Shown here: positions 47,201-58,566 of the stretch, one piece after another
Layout of the letters: the number at the start of each line of letters is the position of its first letter
Position numbering within the stretch: position 1 is the first letter of the stretch
NCBI GenBank assembly: GCA_964036315.1
Contig: OZ038495.1
Location: 26,248,190 to 26,312,189, forward strand
Source: Acanthosepion esculentum
Lineage: Eukaryota; Mollusca; Cephalopoda; Sepiida; Sepiidae
Direction of reading: 5' to 3'
DNA: 64,000 nt
The notes under the pieces: generated by a model
Told to the model about the DNA's origin: nothing
Database searches by the model: none
Seen by the model: only the letters and a program-made list of their open reading frames with translations
Made by a program: the position numbers and the translations under genes

Positions 47201-47831
47201 GTGATTCAAGAGTTCATAATTTTTAAATGCATTTTAAATACATTGTTTAAATCCATGGCCTCTTATTAGAGCCAAAGGACTTCTACAGGAATTGATTTTC
47301 AGCTGGTTTTGTTTGGACACTTTTTGGATAGGACATCAAAAAAGGAATCTGAATTTCCCATAGATTCTCTGTCATATTACAATGTTTAAAGTAAAAACAA
47401 TAGTATTGTAGACCTTACAAAAAGGACTGGTCTACTTTGTAACACACAGTTTGGTGATAAGAAAAAACAACTTGTGAAACTGGTTTTAATAATCTCTGAT
47501 AAATCAAAACTTTGGAATTTTTTAGACAAGTGGTCGTCATCATCATCATTATTATTATAGATACCTTTCCATTCTAATCAGCATGTTTATTTTGGTTGTT
47601 TCTTCCAATGTACCAGAATATGTCACTTTTTTGCGCTGCCAGGCGCATGAAGTAAACTGAAAGGCGCCATGGAACCAGATATATTTTAACCAATGTTATA
47701 ATCCACTAGGTCATATGTCATTTTGAACAATCTAGTGGCGTCATTTTGGAATGTAGAGGAACATAAATCTAATGTCTGGACTTGGTGATGGAATTTATGA
47801 GTGTCCTTTCTTAATGAAAGGCTCCTAGAAC

Positions 47832-48165
47832 ATGACCAGATACTGTGTATATTTCATTTTATGCATGTGGCAAGCAACAGAAAGTTGTGACCAGCCACCC
47901 TATAGAGTGGCTGGTCACAACTTGGAGGAGCATCAAATGGCTGTCGTCTGGGGCGAGATGTTGAAATCAAGCATAGTTGATTACATGTGCAAGGAAAAGG
48001 GTGCTCATCAACCTTTCTTGAATGAAGTCAAGATAATAGAAAACAATACTGGATGAGAAGAGAAGAATTAGTGAACATATTAGGCTCCAGTAACCTTCTC
48101 AGTAGACCTAGTATAGTGAAGAGAACCATATGGAACCAAATGAACAAAGGTGAACAATAGACTAA
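47832..48165 (+). pseudogene. Penelope-like element, GIY-YIG endonuclease remnant
   Basis: The frame at 47832-48056 contains YCVYFILCMW (position of the GIY..C.CG start), NLEEHQMAVVWGEMLKSSIV (the RLxEH..AVxxG block), EKGAHQPFLNEVKIIE (NEVKIIDRE in intact relatives). After a frameshift come LGSSNLLSRPSI and RTIWNQM, the typical end of the Penelope-like GIY-YIG domain. The expected G before the first Y and several catalytic positions are lost. RT was not found upstream, so it is a truncated copy. Confidence 0.72.
47882..47923. repeat. Perfect 17-bp GC-rich hairpin inside the Penelope-like remnant
   Basis: AAGTTGTGACCAGCCAC (47882-47898), 8-nt loop CCTATAGA, then the exact complement (47907-47923). 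It is the strongest short hairpin seen in the window and stands out in AT-rich DNA. Confidence 0.95.
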
Positions 48166-49131
48166 AGAGGAATAACTGATACAAATTCCTTGAGCATGAA
48201 AAGTGGAATGAGAGCAATCTACCCTGTGGATTGAATAAAGGTTTTCTTTCAAAATTCTCAGATTACCAAGTATGACAGACATCTGAAAAAGATTGGGGGT
48301 TATAACAGCTGTGACTATGAGAACCAAGATGAGGATACTCGTTTGAATGGAAGGGTTATATTTTGACATGTAAGATCCTCATTTTCCCCACCAAAAGTGG
48401 CTTAATAAAATATCCTCCAGGGTTGTTTTTTAAATTTAAAATTTTTTTTACTTTGTTCATCCTCCGTTTTGAATTAGAGAAACCATTTAAAATGAGATGA
48501 CAACATTTGAAGATAAAGATGGCCTTTGAGATAATTAATAAAAGTGCTGGGGGTTTAGCAGTTAATTACAATATCAAAACAAAAATGGTAGATTTCTTTA
48601 TTTAGTGCAATGTACTTTCTCTATCTTTTTAATGAAATTTAAGTTTTTTTTCTTTCTACTATATCCAAAATACAGATGAATTTATTTGTGATCACCGATA
48701 ACAAAAAAAATTTGAGATTCAAAACTAAGTTCATGTTTACTATAATTAAATTTAAAAAAATAACAATTACTGAATTTTTACAGTAATGTCTTTGTATTTA
48801 TGAGACGAAGATTGATTAGTTTTATTATTTTGTAGGGAAATAAATTTTCTCTTATTAGCTCTGTGTGGTCCCTAATTATAATCATTGTGTAGGTATTTAT
48901 ATCTTTGCATGTTGCTGACTTGACAAGCTTTGCTTAAATCTTAGATACAAGCTCATACACATGCTTTAATATTAAGCATCTGTGACTTTGCTCATAAATG
49001 TCAGTTTTAAACCATGCAAGGTTTGCCTGGCTATTTTTCATGCTTATTTTATTCCTTTTGTTTCTCTCTCTTTCTCTTTCTCTTTAATGCTTGTGTACAC
49101 TCTGAAACTCTGCTGCTTCATTTCTGTGCAG

Positions 49132-49189
49132 TTTTGATTGGCACTTTCCAAGCAAGCACCACAACTTGTGTGGACTTGTCAACACAACA
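49132..49189 (+). other. Weak candidate for an upstream exon
   Basis: A long CT-rich stretch (49055-49090 and on) ends in TTTCTGTGCAG at 49131. The following 58 nt end at a strong donor, ACA|GTAAGT (49190). One frame is open through the block and would join the 54409 exon in phase 0, but it has no start codon, and 5.2 kb of repeats lie between. It could be a 5' UTR or internal exon of the taxilin gene, an unrelated exon, or chance. Confidence 0.2.
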
Positions 49190-50439
49190 GTAAGTCACCT
49201 TCTGCTTTGAGTTGCACAAATAAGAAAAATAAAAGTTTTCACATGTGTAATTGTAAGAATTTTGAATGAATCATGTTTTGGTGGACTATTACGACCAGTC
49301 TTCACTTTTTTTTTTTTTTAAAGCTATGTTTCATAAGTGCAATTTTTTGTTTTAATTTACTTTTTCCTATTTGGTGTCCTGGATATCCCTAGTATTTTAC
49401 CAGAGTTCATATATATGGGAAGCTGGTTGAAATTGTTTTCAAGAGAAAAAAAGTGATGCTGGTCTGAATAATTCATTGAGTGATACAGATTTTTACCAGC
49501 CTTTTTTTTTGTTTTTTTTTTGCTACTATTGATGGCTAATTATTATTTTTTTTTTTTAATTTATTTAAAATGAAATGTACCATATATGATATATAAAATA
49601 TGACTTTGAAACTCCTCTTCAGAGTTTAAATTTAATAGAAAAAATACTGCTTTAAAAACTTTTGTAGATTTTTTTTTTTTTTATGTTAATTTGAGCTGCT
49701 AATATAGATGTATATAAATGGAACAAAACTTCCTTGCAAATAGATGATAAAATGAACCTTGTAATGTTTTAATTTTAAAAATAATTTATCAATTTCTAGT
49801 GAGTTAACTTTAATTTGCAAAAAAGTAATACTATTAGAAACAAAAGTGAAAAATTTGCATTTTTAAAAATATAATTCTGTTTTTATATAAACCAACAAGA
49901 TTAATTTGAAAAATTAATTATATATTCTGTTCACTTTTTAAATTATAACTTTTAACCTTTAATACATGGGTTCTAAATTTTATTTCAAGTTCATGTATAC
50001 AAGAGATATACTAGGAAGTATTTAAGAAAACATGAAGAAAGGTTAGTTTTGTTGGACCAATTTTATTATAAGCTCTTTTACCAACTGTTTAAGTGAGAGT
50101 TGATGTTGATTTGGTGCTAGAGTATATTAATCTTAATCTAAGGATTTGTGCTGCTTTATAAATATAAGCAACTATGTTATTAAGGGAAAAAAAGCTGGAA
50201 GAGTATGAATGTCTAGTGAAGAGGAATGTGATGCGACTGAGTAAATAGGAAATTGTATCTTTTTTTTTTTTTTTTAATTAAAAAAACTTAAAGCAAAATA
50301 TGAATATAAGAAGCTTGACTGCTTTATATTTTCATTTTTGTCTGTAACCAATTAATTAAATGACCACAAAGCCTGACCACTTGTTAAAAGAAAAATAGCA
50401 GATTTTAGGTTAATTTCAATCACAATCTTTTGTGTTCTT

Positions 50440-50545
50440 TCTCCTCACTAAGTTTTTCATTCTCTTTTACTCTTAGTAATCCCTTGTGTCTTAGTGGCAT
50501 TATTGCCTTGCTTGGGGTAAAATGATTTAAAAAAAAACAAACAAA
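50440..50545 (+). repeat. LINE 3'-tail fragment
   Basis: CTTAGTAATCCCTTG..TCTTAGTGGCATTATTGCCTTGCTTGGGGTAAAATGATT followed by an A-rich run (landmarks separated by short gaps) matches the 3' end of the LINE at 52.5 kb. An extreme 5' truncation of the same family. Confidence 0.65.
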
Positions 50546-51959
50546 AAAAAAACTTCTGCTTTTGATTGTTTGTTTGGATCTACTTCTTTGTTTAGTTTTT
50601 CTATGAAGACACAAAACAAATCATTTGTATCATAATATTCTTAGGATAACATGAACATCAAAACAACAATTAACTACACTAGCAATCAAATACTGATTAT
50701 TGCAATAAAAACAGACAATAAACAGTGTCAAGAGGAAAACTACAGTATTTGGCAATAATGAAAAAAAAATGCAAAGAGAAAAACAAAACGACTATAAAAT
50801 GAGCTAATCAGTTATTGCTTATCACTCTTCAGAACTTGATCACTGAGGAAATTAAAATATTGTACATACTGAGCAAAAACAAGATTATAAAAGTTCATAA
50901 ATCAAAAGTTCTTGGTTTTGAAAAATGTCCTGTTTATCTTAGATTGCCATGGATTGGCAAGGTTGGTGTGAGATTTGCTCAAAATATCTCTACCATTGTC
51001 AGACAATGTTATTTTTCTTCTTGACCAATGTATAAAAATGGCCTACAAATCTTTTGAACAAGTTCTGTACTTTACCAATTTAAGTGTCAGTGTGAAGCTT
51101 GATGACATAGGTAATTCCACTAAACTTCTAGAGAAAAGAACTACCCAACCCAACATGTACAAGCATATATTAGAAAAGATTGACTGAAAATTTCGCATAA
51201 GTATTTTGTTATACCTGGATCTGTAGTTTCCGAACATCTTATTAAATATTGGGAATGTGTGAATATGTTCTCCATTTTGAGCATATCACATTCTATCACT
51301 TGGAAATCCTTGAAACAGTTGATATTAAATCAAGACAATTATCCTTATACAAACAAAAGGATTTTGTGTGCTCTGTCTATAGATATACCTGTGTCTATAT
51401 ATTTTGATATGTGTCTATTTTCTTTTTTCATGTCCCTCCCCTTTTTGATCAGTATGACCAATAATTTTCTCACCCTACTTCTGATGAGTGTAGTGATAAC
51501 TAGTTAGCTCAATCTATAGTAGTTTTTTTCTCACTTTTCTTATTGCATACTACTGTATTTGTAGTTTTTTTCTTCTCCCTTTTTTATTATGTTTGTTTTT
51601 ATTGCATTAATCACTGTCAATACACTCATTGTCAACCTTGACAGGCCAGTCAGTGCTCAGTTTTTTTTTTTTTTTTAAGTAGCTGAGATGCATTTTAGTG
51701 ATTTATTTGACTTTTCAATAGTTACCAGGCATATTTAAAATACATTAAGAATGGGAATACTCCTATTGTGTACTTGTTGATATAAAATTAGTTTAGTGCT
51801 CACAGTTATCAGATGATTAACCTGAAACAGTTTGCAGTGTTGAAAGCATTTCTTGGCAGTCTCTTGCATCTAACTTTGTGTTGGTCACATTTATGCCATA
51901 TTTTGTATGCTTGCCACAGCCAAAGTTTTAGTTTCTGTCCAATTAAGATTTACTTATTT

Positions 51960-52555
51960 CAATTGTATGTTAGACAGTTTTTCTGGTCAGAATCTTACAT
52001 ATTTATAAGTCTACAATTTGTGCTTGTTTTGAATATTGCTGCCACATCTGGTCTGGTGCTCATGCTATGTATTTAGAGATTCTTGATAAAAACCAAAGAA
52101 TTTTTGTTATTGCTCCTGACCTGGCATCTCACCTTCAGTCTCTTTCCCACCACTGTAATGTAGTTTCCCTGTGCCTGTTTTATAAATATTTTCATTGTTC
52201 TGATGAACTTTCTGCTATGGTATCTAGACTTTATGAATTTAAGTGCATTACTAGATTGGCAGCTAGGTCTCATCCTTTTACAGTTGAAATGGCTATAGAT
52301 GTAACCGTAAGTTCTATGCCAACATTTTCTTCTCTTGTTCTTCTTGCTTGTGAAACCCTCTTCCAGCCTCTTGCTTTCCAGTCAAGTTTGGTCATCAAAA
52401 ATTTAAATGCAATGTCGATCGTTATCTTCTGTCTTCTTAATTTTTGTTTTTTGTTCTCGCTCCTTAATAGTAGTTTTTCTCATATTCCCTAACACTCAGT
52501 AACCCCTTGGTAGTGACTTTATTGCCTTGTTTGGGGTGAAATGATTAAAAAACAA
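51960..52555 (+). pseudogene. 5'-truncated LINE, C-terminal region
   Basis: In broken frames: HIYKSTI, FEYCCHIWSGAHAM, LDKNQRIFVIAPDLASHLQSL, SLCLFYKYFHCSDEL and YEFKCITRLAA, collinear with the - strand copy at 7.4-8.3 kb. The 3' end is TTGCCTTGTTTGGGGTGAAATG followed by an A-rich tail at about 52540-52570 (landmark split by one base in related copies). Frameshifts near 52070 show it is inactive. Confidence 0.82.
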
Positions 52556-53286
52556 AAAAAAATAAAATATAAAGCTTCCGTATTTTTCCAATTTTAATCT
52601 TTATAAATGCTGGTTTCAAATGTAGACTTTTGCAATTATTAACTGACTGAATAAATATAATGAAATATATTATTTGGGACATGTGATTTTTTAATCTTTG
52701 ATATGATCAATATTTTAGTATCTTTCCTTAAGTACAACATTCCACTTTATTAGGTTGTAAGGATTCATTTTTACCAGCTTCACAATGCATTTGCTAACTC
52801 CAAGAAAGGCTTTAAGAACTATATATTAGCTCAATGAAAACTTAAATTTAAAGTATCATATTGATTTTCTATTTTTGCTTATAATAATGATGTCTTTTGA
52901 GTTCAAACTTTGATGTTTGCAAGTGTAGAAAGTGAATTATATATAGCTTTTTTATGAAATTTTTGCTCATGTGAAATCATTTCTTGTTGGATCTTTGGTT
53001 AGCCATTTCCCTATTTATACATGTGTACATCTAAAATCTGCTTATTTCTGTTACTCTTTTTTGAATTGTTTATAAGTTGCCTTTTTTTGTCATTTGGTAT
53101 GACAACCTTTACACTTTTCACTTTGTGATGAGATTTTGCAAATGTATTTGAAGATATGTTTCTTTGAAGATTTACATAATTATAGACTTTCTGTGTCATT
53201 AATCTTAAGCAAATGATTTGAAAAAAATATTTGTTTTACTTCAAAACATGGACTATAATGTTAAATTAGTTCTAAACCTAAATGTA

Positions 53287-54171
53287 TGAGAGTCGACTGA
53301 AAAGTTCATAGGCTGATCAATTCTCATGGAATGTGACCGAATGAGGTTTATTTTTCAATATAGCCCCTTTGCAGTTCACTCACTTCTTCCATTAGTTTTG
53401 CAGTGCTTGGATCCCATTGCTGAAGAATCTTTCATCCTGTTGGTCAAGAAGTCCTCAACTGCAGATATGATATCATACTCATTGTGATACTAGTTCCCAA
53501 CCAAGTGCTTTATCACGTTGGGGAACAGATGATAGATGGGGCCAAATCAGGAGAATAGGGAGAGTGATCAACCAGTTCGAAGCAACAGTCAAGCACAACT
53601 GCCATTAAAACCAAGGGCTTGTATGCTGGAGCACTGTCCTGATGAAATAATACCCCTTTTGTCAGTTTTCCTGGGTATTTGGTTTATCAAGCCTTTCGTA
53701 ACTGCTTCAGCAAGTTGGCATAGTAGTCTCCATTGATGGTGTGACACTTTTGAAGATAGTCAATAAACGCAATGCCTTTTGCATCCCCAAAAATTGAGGC
53801 CATCACCTTTCCTACTGCTGAAATGACCATGACTCTTTTTTGGAGCAGGTGAGGAAGGCTGCTTCCACTGCATGGATTGTCTCTTTGTCTCTGGCTCAAA
53901 GTGATGAACCCAACACTTATTCTGGGTTAGGAAATGTTCAGACACACCAGCTGGGTTAGGTGTCAGAGGATGTGGCACCCACTGAACAGAAACCTTCATC
54001 ATGCTACTAGTTACATTTGAAGTGTTCTTTGAACAGTCAGTCAGGTGTCAGTTTAGCTGGAAAGAAACAATGCAGTTCTTAATAAGAGTTGAAATTAATG
54101 CATGTAAGATTTTTTACAGCTCTAGTATTACCCCTTCTTAGACAGCCTATGAACTTTTCAGCCTACCCTTT
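53287..54171 (-). mobile_element. Internally deleted mariner element (885 bp)
   Basis: Terminal inverted repeats share GRCTGAAAAGTTCATAGGCTG at about 53295-53316 and 54139-54162, and TA flanks both ends (53285-53286 and 54172-54173), the canonical Tc1/mariner target duplication. On the - strand, transposase segments are readable: WKQPSSPAPKKS, AVGKVMASIFGDAKGIAF, CHTINGDYYANLLKQLR, VLFHQDSAPAY and FELVDHSPYSPDLAPS. The N-terminal DNA-binding half is missing, the frame is broken, and the third catalytic aspartate after LAPS is replaced, so it cannot be active. It lies about 240 bp upstream of the taxilin exon. Confidence 0.9.
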
Positions 54172-54408
54172 TATTGCATTCTTAGTGTTAGATTTGTACT
54201 CTTAGAGATTACTGAAATGCTTTTGTAAACAAAAAAAAAATGACAGCTTTATAAACCTTAAAATGGTTTCATTTTAAAATCCTTGCTTGTTTTCAAATTT
54301 GACTTTTATTAAATTCTGCTCTTGCCTAAATATATTGTATAATAAGTAAAGCTTTACAAGTATTTGTAACCAAATTTTTATATTTTTCTCCTTGTTTTTC
54401 ATTTTTAG

Positions 54409-56019
54409 GTATTAGATGGTGAACCAGATGATTCATGCTCTTCATCTTCAGTAGAAAAAGGTGAAGACGCTGTGTGCACTTTGCAACCAAAAACTCAAAG
54501 TGAACACATGCTAATACCATTAGTCAGAAAGGAACAAGCAAAAGAACCAGATCCAAACTACAAGTGTACCCAAGGGTGTCCTGAAACTTATGAGAATTGC
54601 TCACCATCATTGGTTCATAAGATATTCCCACAGCTTTCATGTAAAAACATTGTCAAAGAAGAGAATAGTAATTCTTTGAAGGTTGTTGTCTCAACAAACC
54701 AAGAAAAAGCAGATGAAAAAACAGATGATGTATCTTCAGAATCTTTGGAAGAAGCTGTAAAAAAATGTTCTGCTACTGAAAAGGCTGAGAAACTCTGTGA
54801 ACCTTCTGTTGATTTTATAACGCCATTTGTTAACCAGGAGTCTGAGATTTGTAAGACCTTTCATGATATAAATCCTTGTGCAAAGTCTTCCGAAAACCAG
54901 GAACAGCCCAGTGAAATCACTTTAAATGTTGTTTCTCAACTGAGCAAATCAAGTGAAGCTTTTACAAATGCCAACCATCAGTCAAGTAAACTTTCAGAAA
55001 CTTCAGTTTTGAAACTTGAAAATCAAAACAAACCTACTACATCTGAAACTGAACTTGCTTTAAATACAGCTTCATCTTGTGAGGAACACTTGACTCTTGT
55101 CTCTCAAGTTCAACAGCTGGATGAATTAGATGTCTTCCACCCTGAAAGGTTGATTGAACCAGGTATAAATAAGGCTCTTCACTCTGAAGATTCATTGACT
55201 GAAAAACAGAGTGAACCAAAAGTCAATGCTGACATACAGCTAAAAGAATCAGCAGATCTGGTTGATGATATTCCTGTTCAACTTGAGAAAACTTCAGTGA
55301 ATTTTGTAACAGAGAAATCCAAACAAAACATTGTTGCAGATCACTCTAGAGTTGCAACCAAAGAAATAAAAGCTGAACTTACAGAAACAAAGATTTTGGT
55401 AGAAGGTGAACCTGTTGAATCCTTGTCAAATTTTGTCTCCTCAAAAGAAAATCTGTCCTGTAGTGAAAAATCTGCCCATCCACCAAAAGAGAAGTCACCA
55501 GTTGTGTCAACATCTTCATCCACTGCTGAAGCTATTCCTTTGCCTAACACACATTTGGCAATGGAATCATTGACCACAGGTACTGAAATGCTTTCTATTT
55601 CCAGTCTTGAGGACAACTTGGGCAGTAGTCGGGAAGTTAGTCCTTCTGGTGATGATCTGTTGGAGACGCTTGCCTATGTGCCTGACTTGGATGATACAGA
55701 TGATGTTGATCTGGAAATGGATGAATGTGACTTGCCAGATGAAGATGAGTTGAAAGTCTTAGAGAATTCTGATAATGGAGAATTGGATTTGTTGGAGAGC
55801 AATGTATCTCCTACCATAACAGTTGACAACACTGCTGCTCCTGTAACTACCACTATCCCAAACAATAACCCTTCTACTATCACTACTACTAGTGCTGTCT
55901 CCTCTCTGGAGACCTCTACCACCACCACCACCATTGCAACTACCACCACCACTGCCACTTCTACGGCTACCAGCAGCAGCAGCAGCAACAACAAAAAGAA
56001 AAACAAAAAAAATGTAACC

Positions 56020-56051
<32 letters not shown>

Positions 56052-56197
56052 AACAGAGTCATTAAAGGCTGACAACAAGAATAATAATGCCAATATGTCT
56101 GGCAAGAGTGAGCAGAAGAAAGTAGAGAGCAAAGAGCAGAGTCTTAAATCACAAAAGTCCAACTCTAAAAATAAGAAAAAGGATGATAAATCAACTG
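54409..56197 (+). CDS. Taxilin, long acidic N-terminal exon (partial gene)
   Basis: Taxilins are cytosolic coiled-coil proteins that bind syntaxins and, in mammals, the nascent-polypeptide-associated complex, with roles in vesicle traffic. This exon starts after CATTTTTAG (an in-frame TAG precedes it, so the frame opens exactly at the acceptor) and ends at ACTG|GTAGGT, phase 1. It encodes about 596 residues: a Ser/Glu/Lys-rich disordered part, an acidic cluster (DLDDTDDVDLEMDECDLPDEDE) at about residues 423-445, Thr and Ser runs, a stretch of ten Asn encoded by (AAT)n, and a Lys-rich end. The low-complexity N-terminus is longer than in vertebrate taxilins. The start codon must lie upstream, because the exon opens without one and the first in-frame ATG is about 33 codons in. 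Identity rests on splicing to the next exon: the split codon G|AT gives STD-HILRAL. Confidence 0.8.
55916..56056 (+). repeat. Coding homopolymer tracts (Thr, Ser, Asn)
   Basis: ACC/ACT repeats encode Thr runs, AGC repeats encode Ser5, and (AAT)n at about 56020-56050 encodes about ten Asn within the taxilin exon. The frame stays open through all of them. Confidence 0.85.
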
Positions 56198-58528
56198 GTA
56201 GGTATTCAACCAATTTAATTTGGGAAATGATATATAGATGCACATATATTAAAGAGTTGAAAAACTTTCCCCTTCATTCTTTTAGCTTTTCTTTGCCATG
56301 CCATGATATCCTGATAGAATAACTTCGGCTATTAAATTTCTTAGAGTGTCGAAAAAGATTCAGTTAGTCAGTTATGTGCCATGCGTGATACACGCTTAGG
56401 CGATTATGTATCTTTCGATACATGACTGATGAGGCAGATTTTTTCCCGCAGTAAGTTGCCAATTCTTTCTGCGGTAGACCGGTTGCCATCCAAGGCTATA
56501 GAACTCTGTCTGTCCTACTGTTTACTCTTAACAGGGGAGAGGAGAAGATGATTAATACCTTTCCCAAGGGTATTAGCACATGTGAATGTAATGGATTTGA
56601 CTGGAATTTGAACTTGGTTCTCTGATTCCTCAATCTGTGCTGCTATCCATTACTCCACTGTGCATCGCTATAAAAGATTACATCTGGTATTAATGTATTG
56701 TGAATGAATCATATTGATGAGGTCTCTTCATTTTGAATGTGAAAAAGTTTTTCAGTATTCAAATCATTTTCTTGTGTCAGCAAAATGCATACCAAAACTT
56801 TTTGTAGAAAGTCTGATCAATTGTATAGGTTGATAGTTTAAAAAAAAAAAAATTCTATATAAAAATAACACTTGTTAAACATTTTGTTAAGGATATTTGT
56901 GATATGTTGCTAGATGTTTAGATGCTAGGTAATAATTGTTCTGGAAGATTATCCACTCTGTGTGTTTTTTTTTATGTTCCACTAAATTGCGCTAATGTCT
57001 GATTCACTTAATTTATGTAATCATTGAACTGTGTCAGTGTTTCATGCGCAAATATTCAGAGGGGAAAGAAAAAGAATGCAACCTACAGAGAAAGAAGGAA
57101 ATAAGTTCTATGCACAGCTCATAATATGATGGAGATAATTTAGTTATTTCGTTTCAATAGGTTATTTTTAATTTTTCAATGTTTTATTAAGACCATAGTT
57201 ATTATTTCTAAATATAGTCACTCAGTTTAGCATTTATGCTTTTGAATGTAATTCTCTCATTCATCAAATTTAATTTGAATTATTTTTATATTAACCAGCT
57301 TTGCTGCCACATTTTGTGAGACTGCTTCTTTTCAGCATATTACTATTTTGGGTATCCTTTGTAATATGATATTTTTCAATTCTTTGTATTAATTTTAATA
57401 TTGGATAACGGGTTGCCTGTGACGCCTAATGCAAAACGTTCATTTTTCAGTGAGAGAGAAGAGAATTAGGTGAGTTTAACTTTGTCTTTGAAAATTTGTT
57501 TCTAAATACTTTCTCAATAGATGAAGCAGTTAGATGTAGAAAAAATGCCCATAGAAGTTTAATATTTTTTTCCCCCCAACCACTTGGTACTTGATAACTT
57601 ATTTTTTCTTTTTATAAAAAAAGGTTTTACAGTTGCTAAATTTAATCTTAAATGTCATAGCTATCCTCATTAAGGCAAATACAATAAAAGTTAATACTTA
57701 GTTAACGTAGCTTTTAAAATGTGGTTCAAAATTAGCATACTTTTTATTTCTATTTTTTAAGTCACTTGATAGTTAAAATTTATAATAAAATGTTATTTCT
57801 TTTCTTGAATTAAATTATTTTTAAAATCAGAAACTGAAAAAGACAAGCTTTTCAGAAGTGATAAAAACTTAAAATGAATTTGTTTAAAACAAAATTTCTT
57901 TTGGATCTTACAATATAATGAACGTACTAGTTTCTTTATCATTGCTTTCATAACTTTAGTTTAAGCTTAGATGCAAGTGTGTATGCCTTCTATAAGGTAA
58001 TTTTACTCTTCATGCATACTGCAATAAATTCATTGGTGTACGTTTGAAATTAGTCAAATCAAGGAATATAGCGGAAAACTGATGATGACTGTTCATGTTT
58101 TTATTGTAGAGGAGATGAATATTATGCTTTTTAATTTTCTTTAGGAGATACAGATATGACATTTGATAGTTTGAAAAAAATCTTTTCTAGGAAATCTATG
58201 AAGTAGTGTTTGTTAATCTTTGGGTACATGTCCTTGTTTTATGGGCTGAAGTGCCTTCACCTTTCATTCCTTCCTTCTCTCTCACTGATCACTTATAAGG
58301 ATTTGCAAAAGTAGAAGACAATTTTCTTGTTGCTTTTTAAAATCCTAATTTGACGGTCTTGATGGATTAAGAAATAATTTCACTTTTCTCCATATCGAAA
58401 GGTATGTGTGCAGAACGTAAACACAACAAATGTTTATTTAATAATTATATAAGCTTACTAAGTATCTTATTCTCATCTCTTGTTGGAGACAATAAGTAGT
58501 TAAATCTATAGTTGTTAGTATCTGATAC

Positions 58529-58566
<38 letters not shown>

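Larger units (their letters stand above)
40880..47830. other. Long AT-rich region without a recognised gene
   Basis: Many poly-T/poly-A runs and short reading frames (for example 41609-41908, 42044-42238, 42385-42633, 44570-44833) none of which resembles a known protein. CpG-containing patches occur at 41800-41870, 42470-42500 and 44730-44765. Two conspicuous hairpins lie at 43534-43573 and 44207-44290, and a third near 46450-46492. A near-duplicate 45-bp stretch (GAAGAAAAAC..TTTTAAATTTCAAG) occurs at about 42836 and 43737. Distal regulatory or 5' non-coding parts of the downstream gene could lie here, but nothing shows it. Confidence 0.4.

Noticed and set aside
55674..56243. 189-codon - strand frame with long Leu/Val runs
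   Set aside because: Antisense of the Thr/Asn/Ser-rich taxilin exon. The hydrophobic runs are complements of ACC and AAT repeats.
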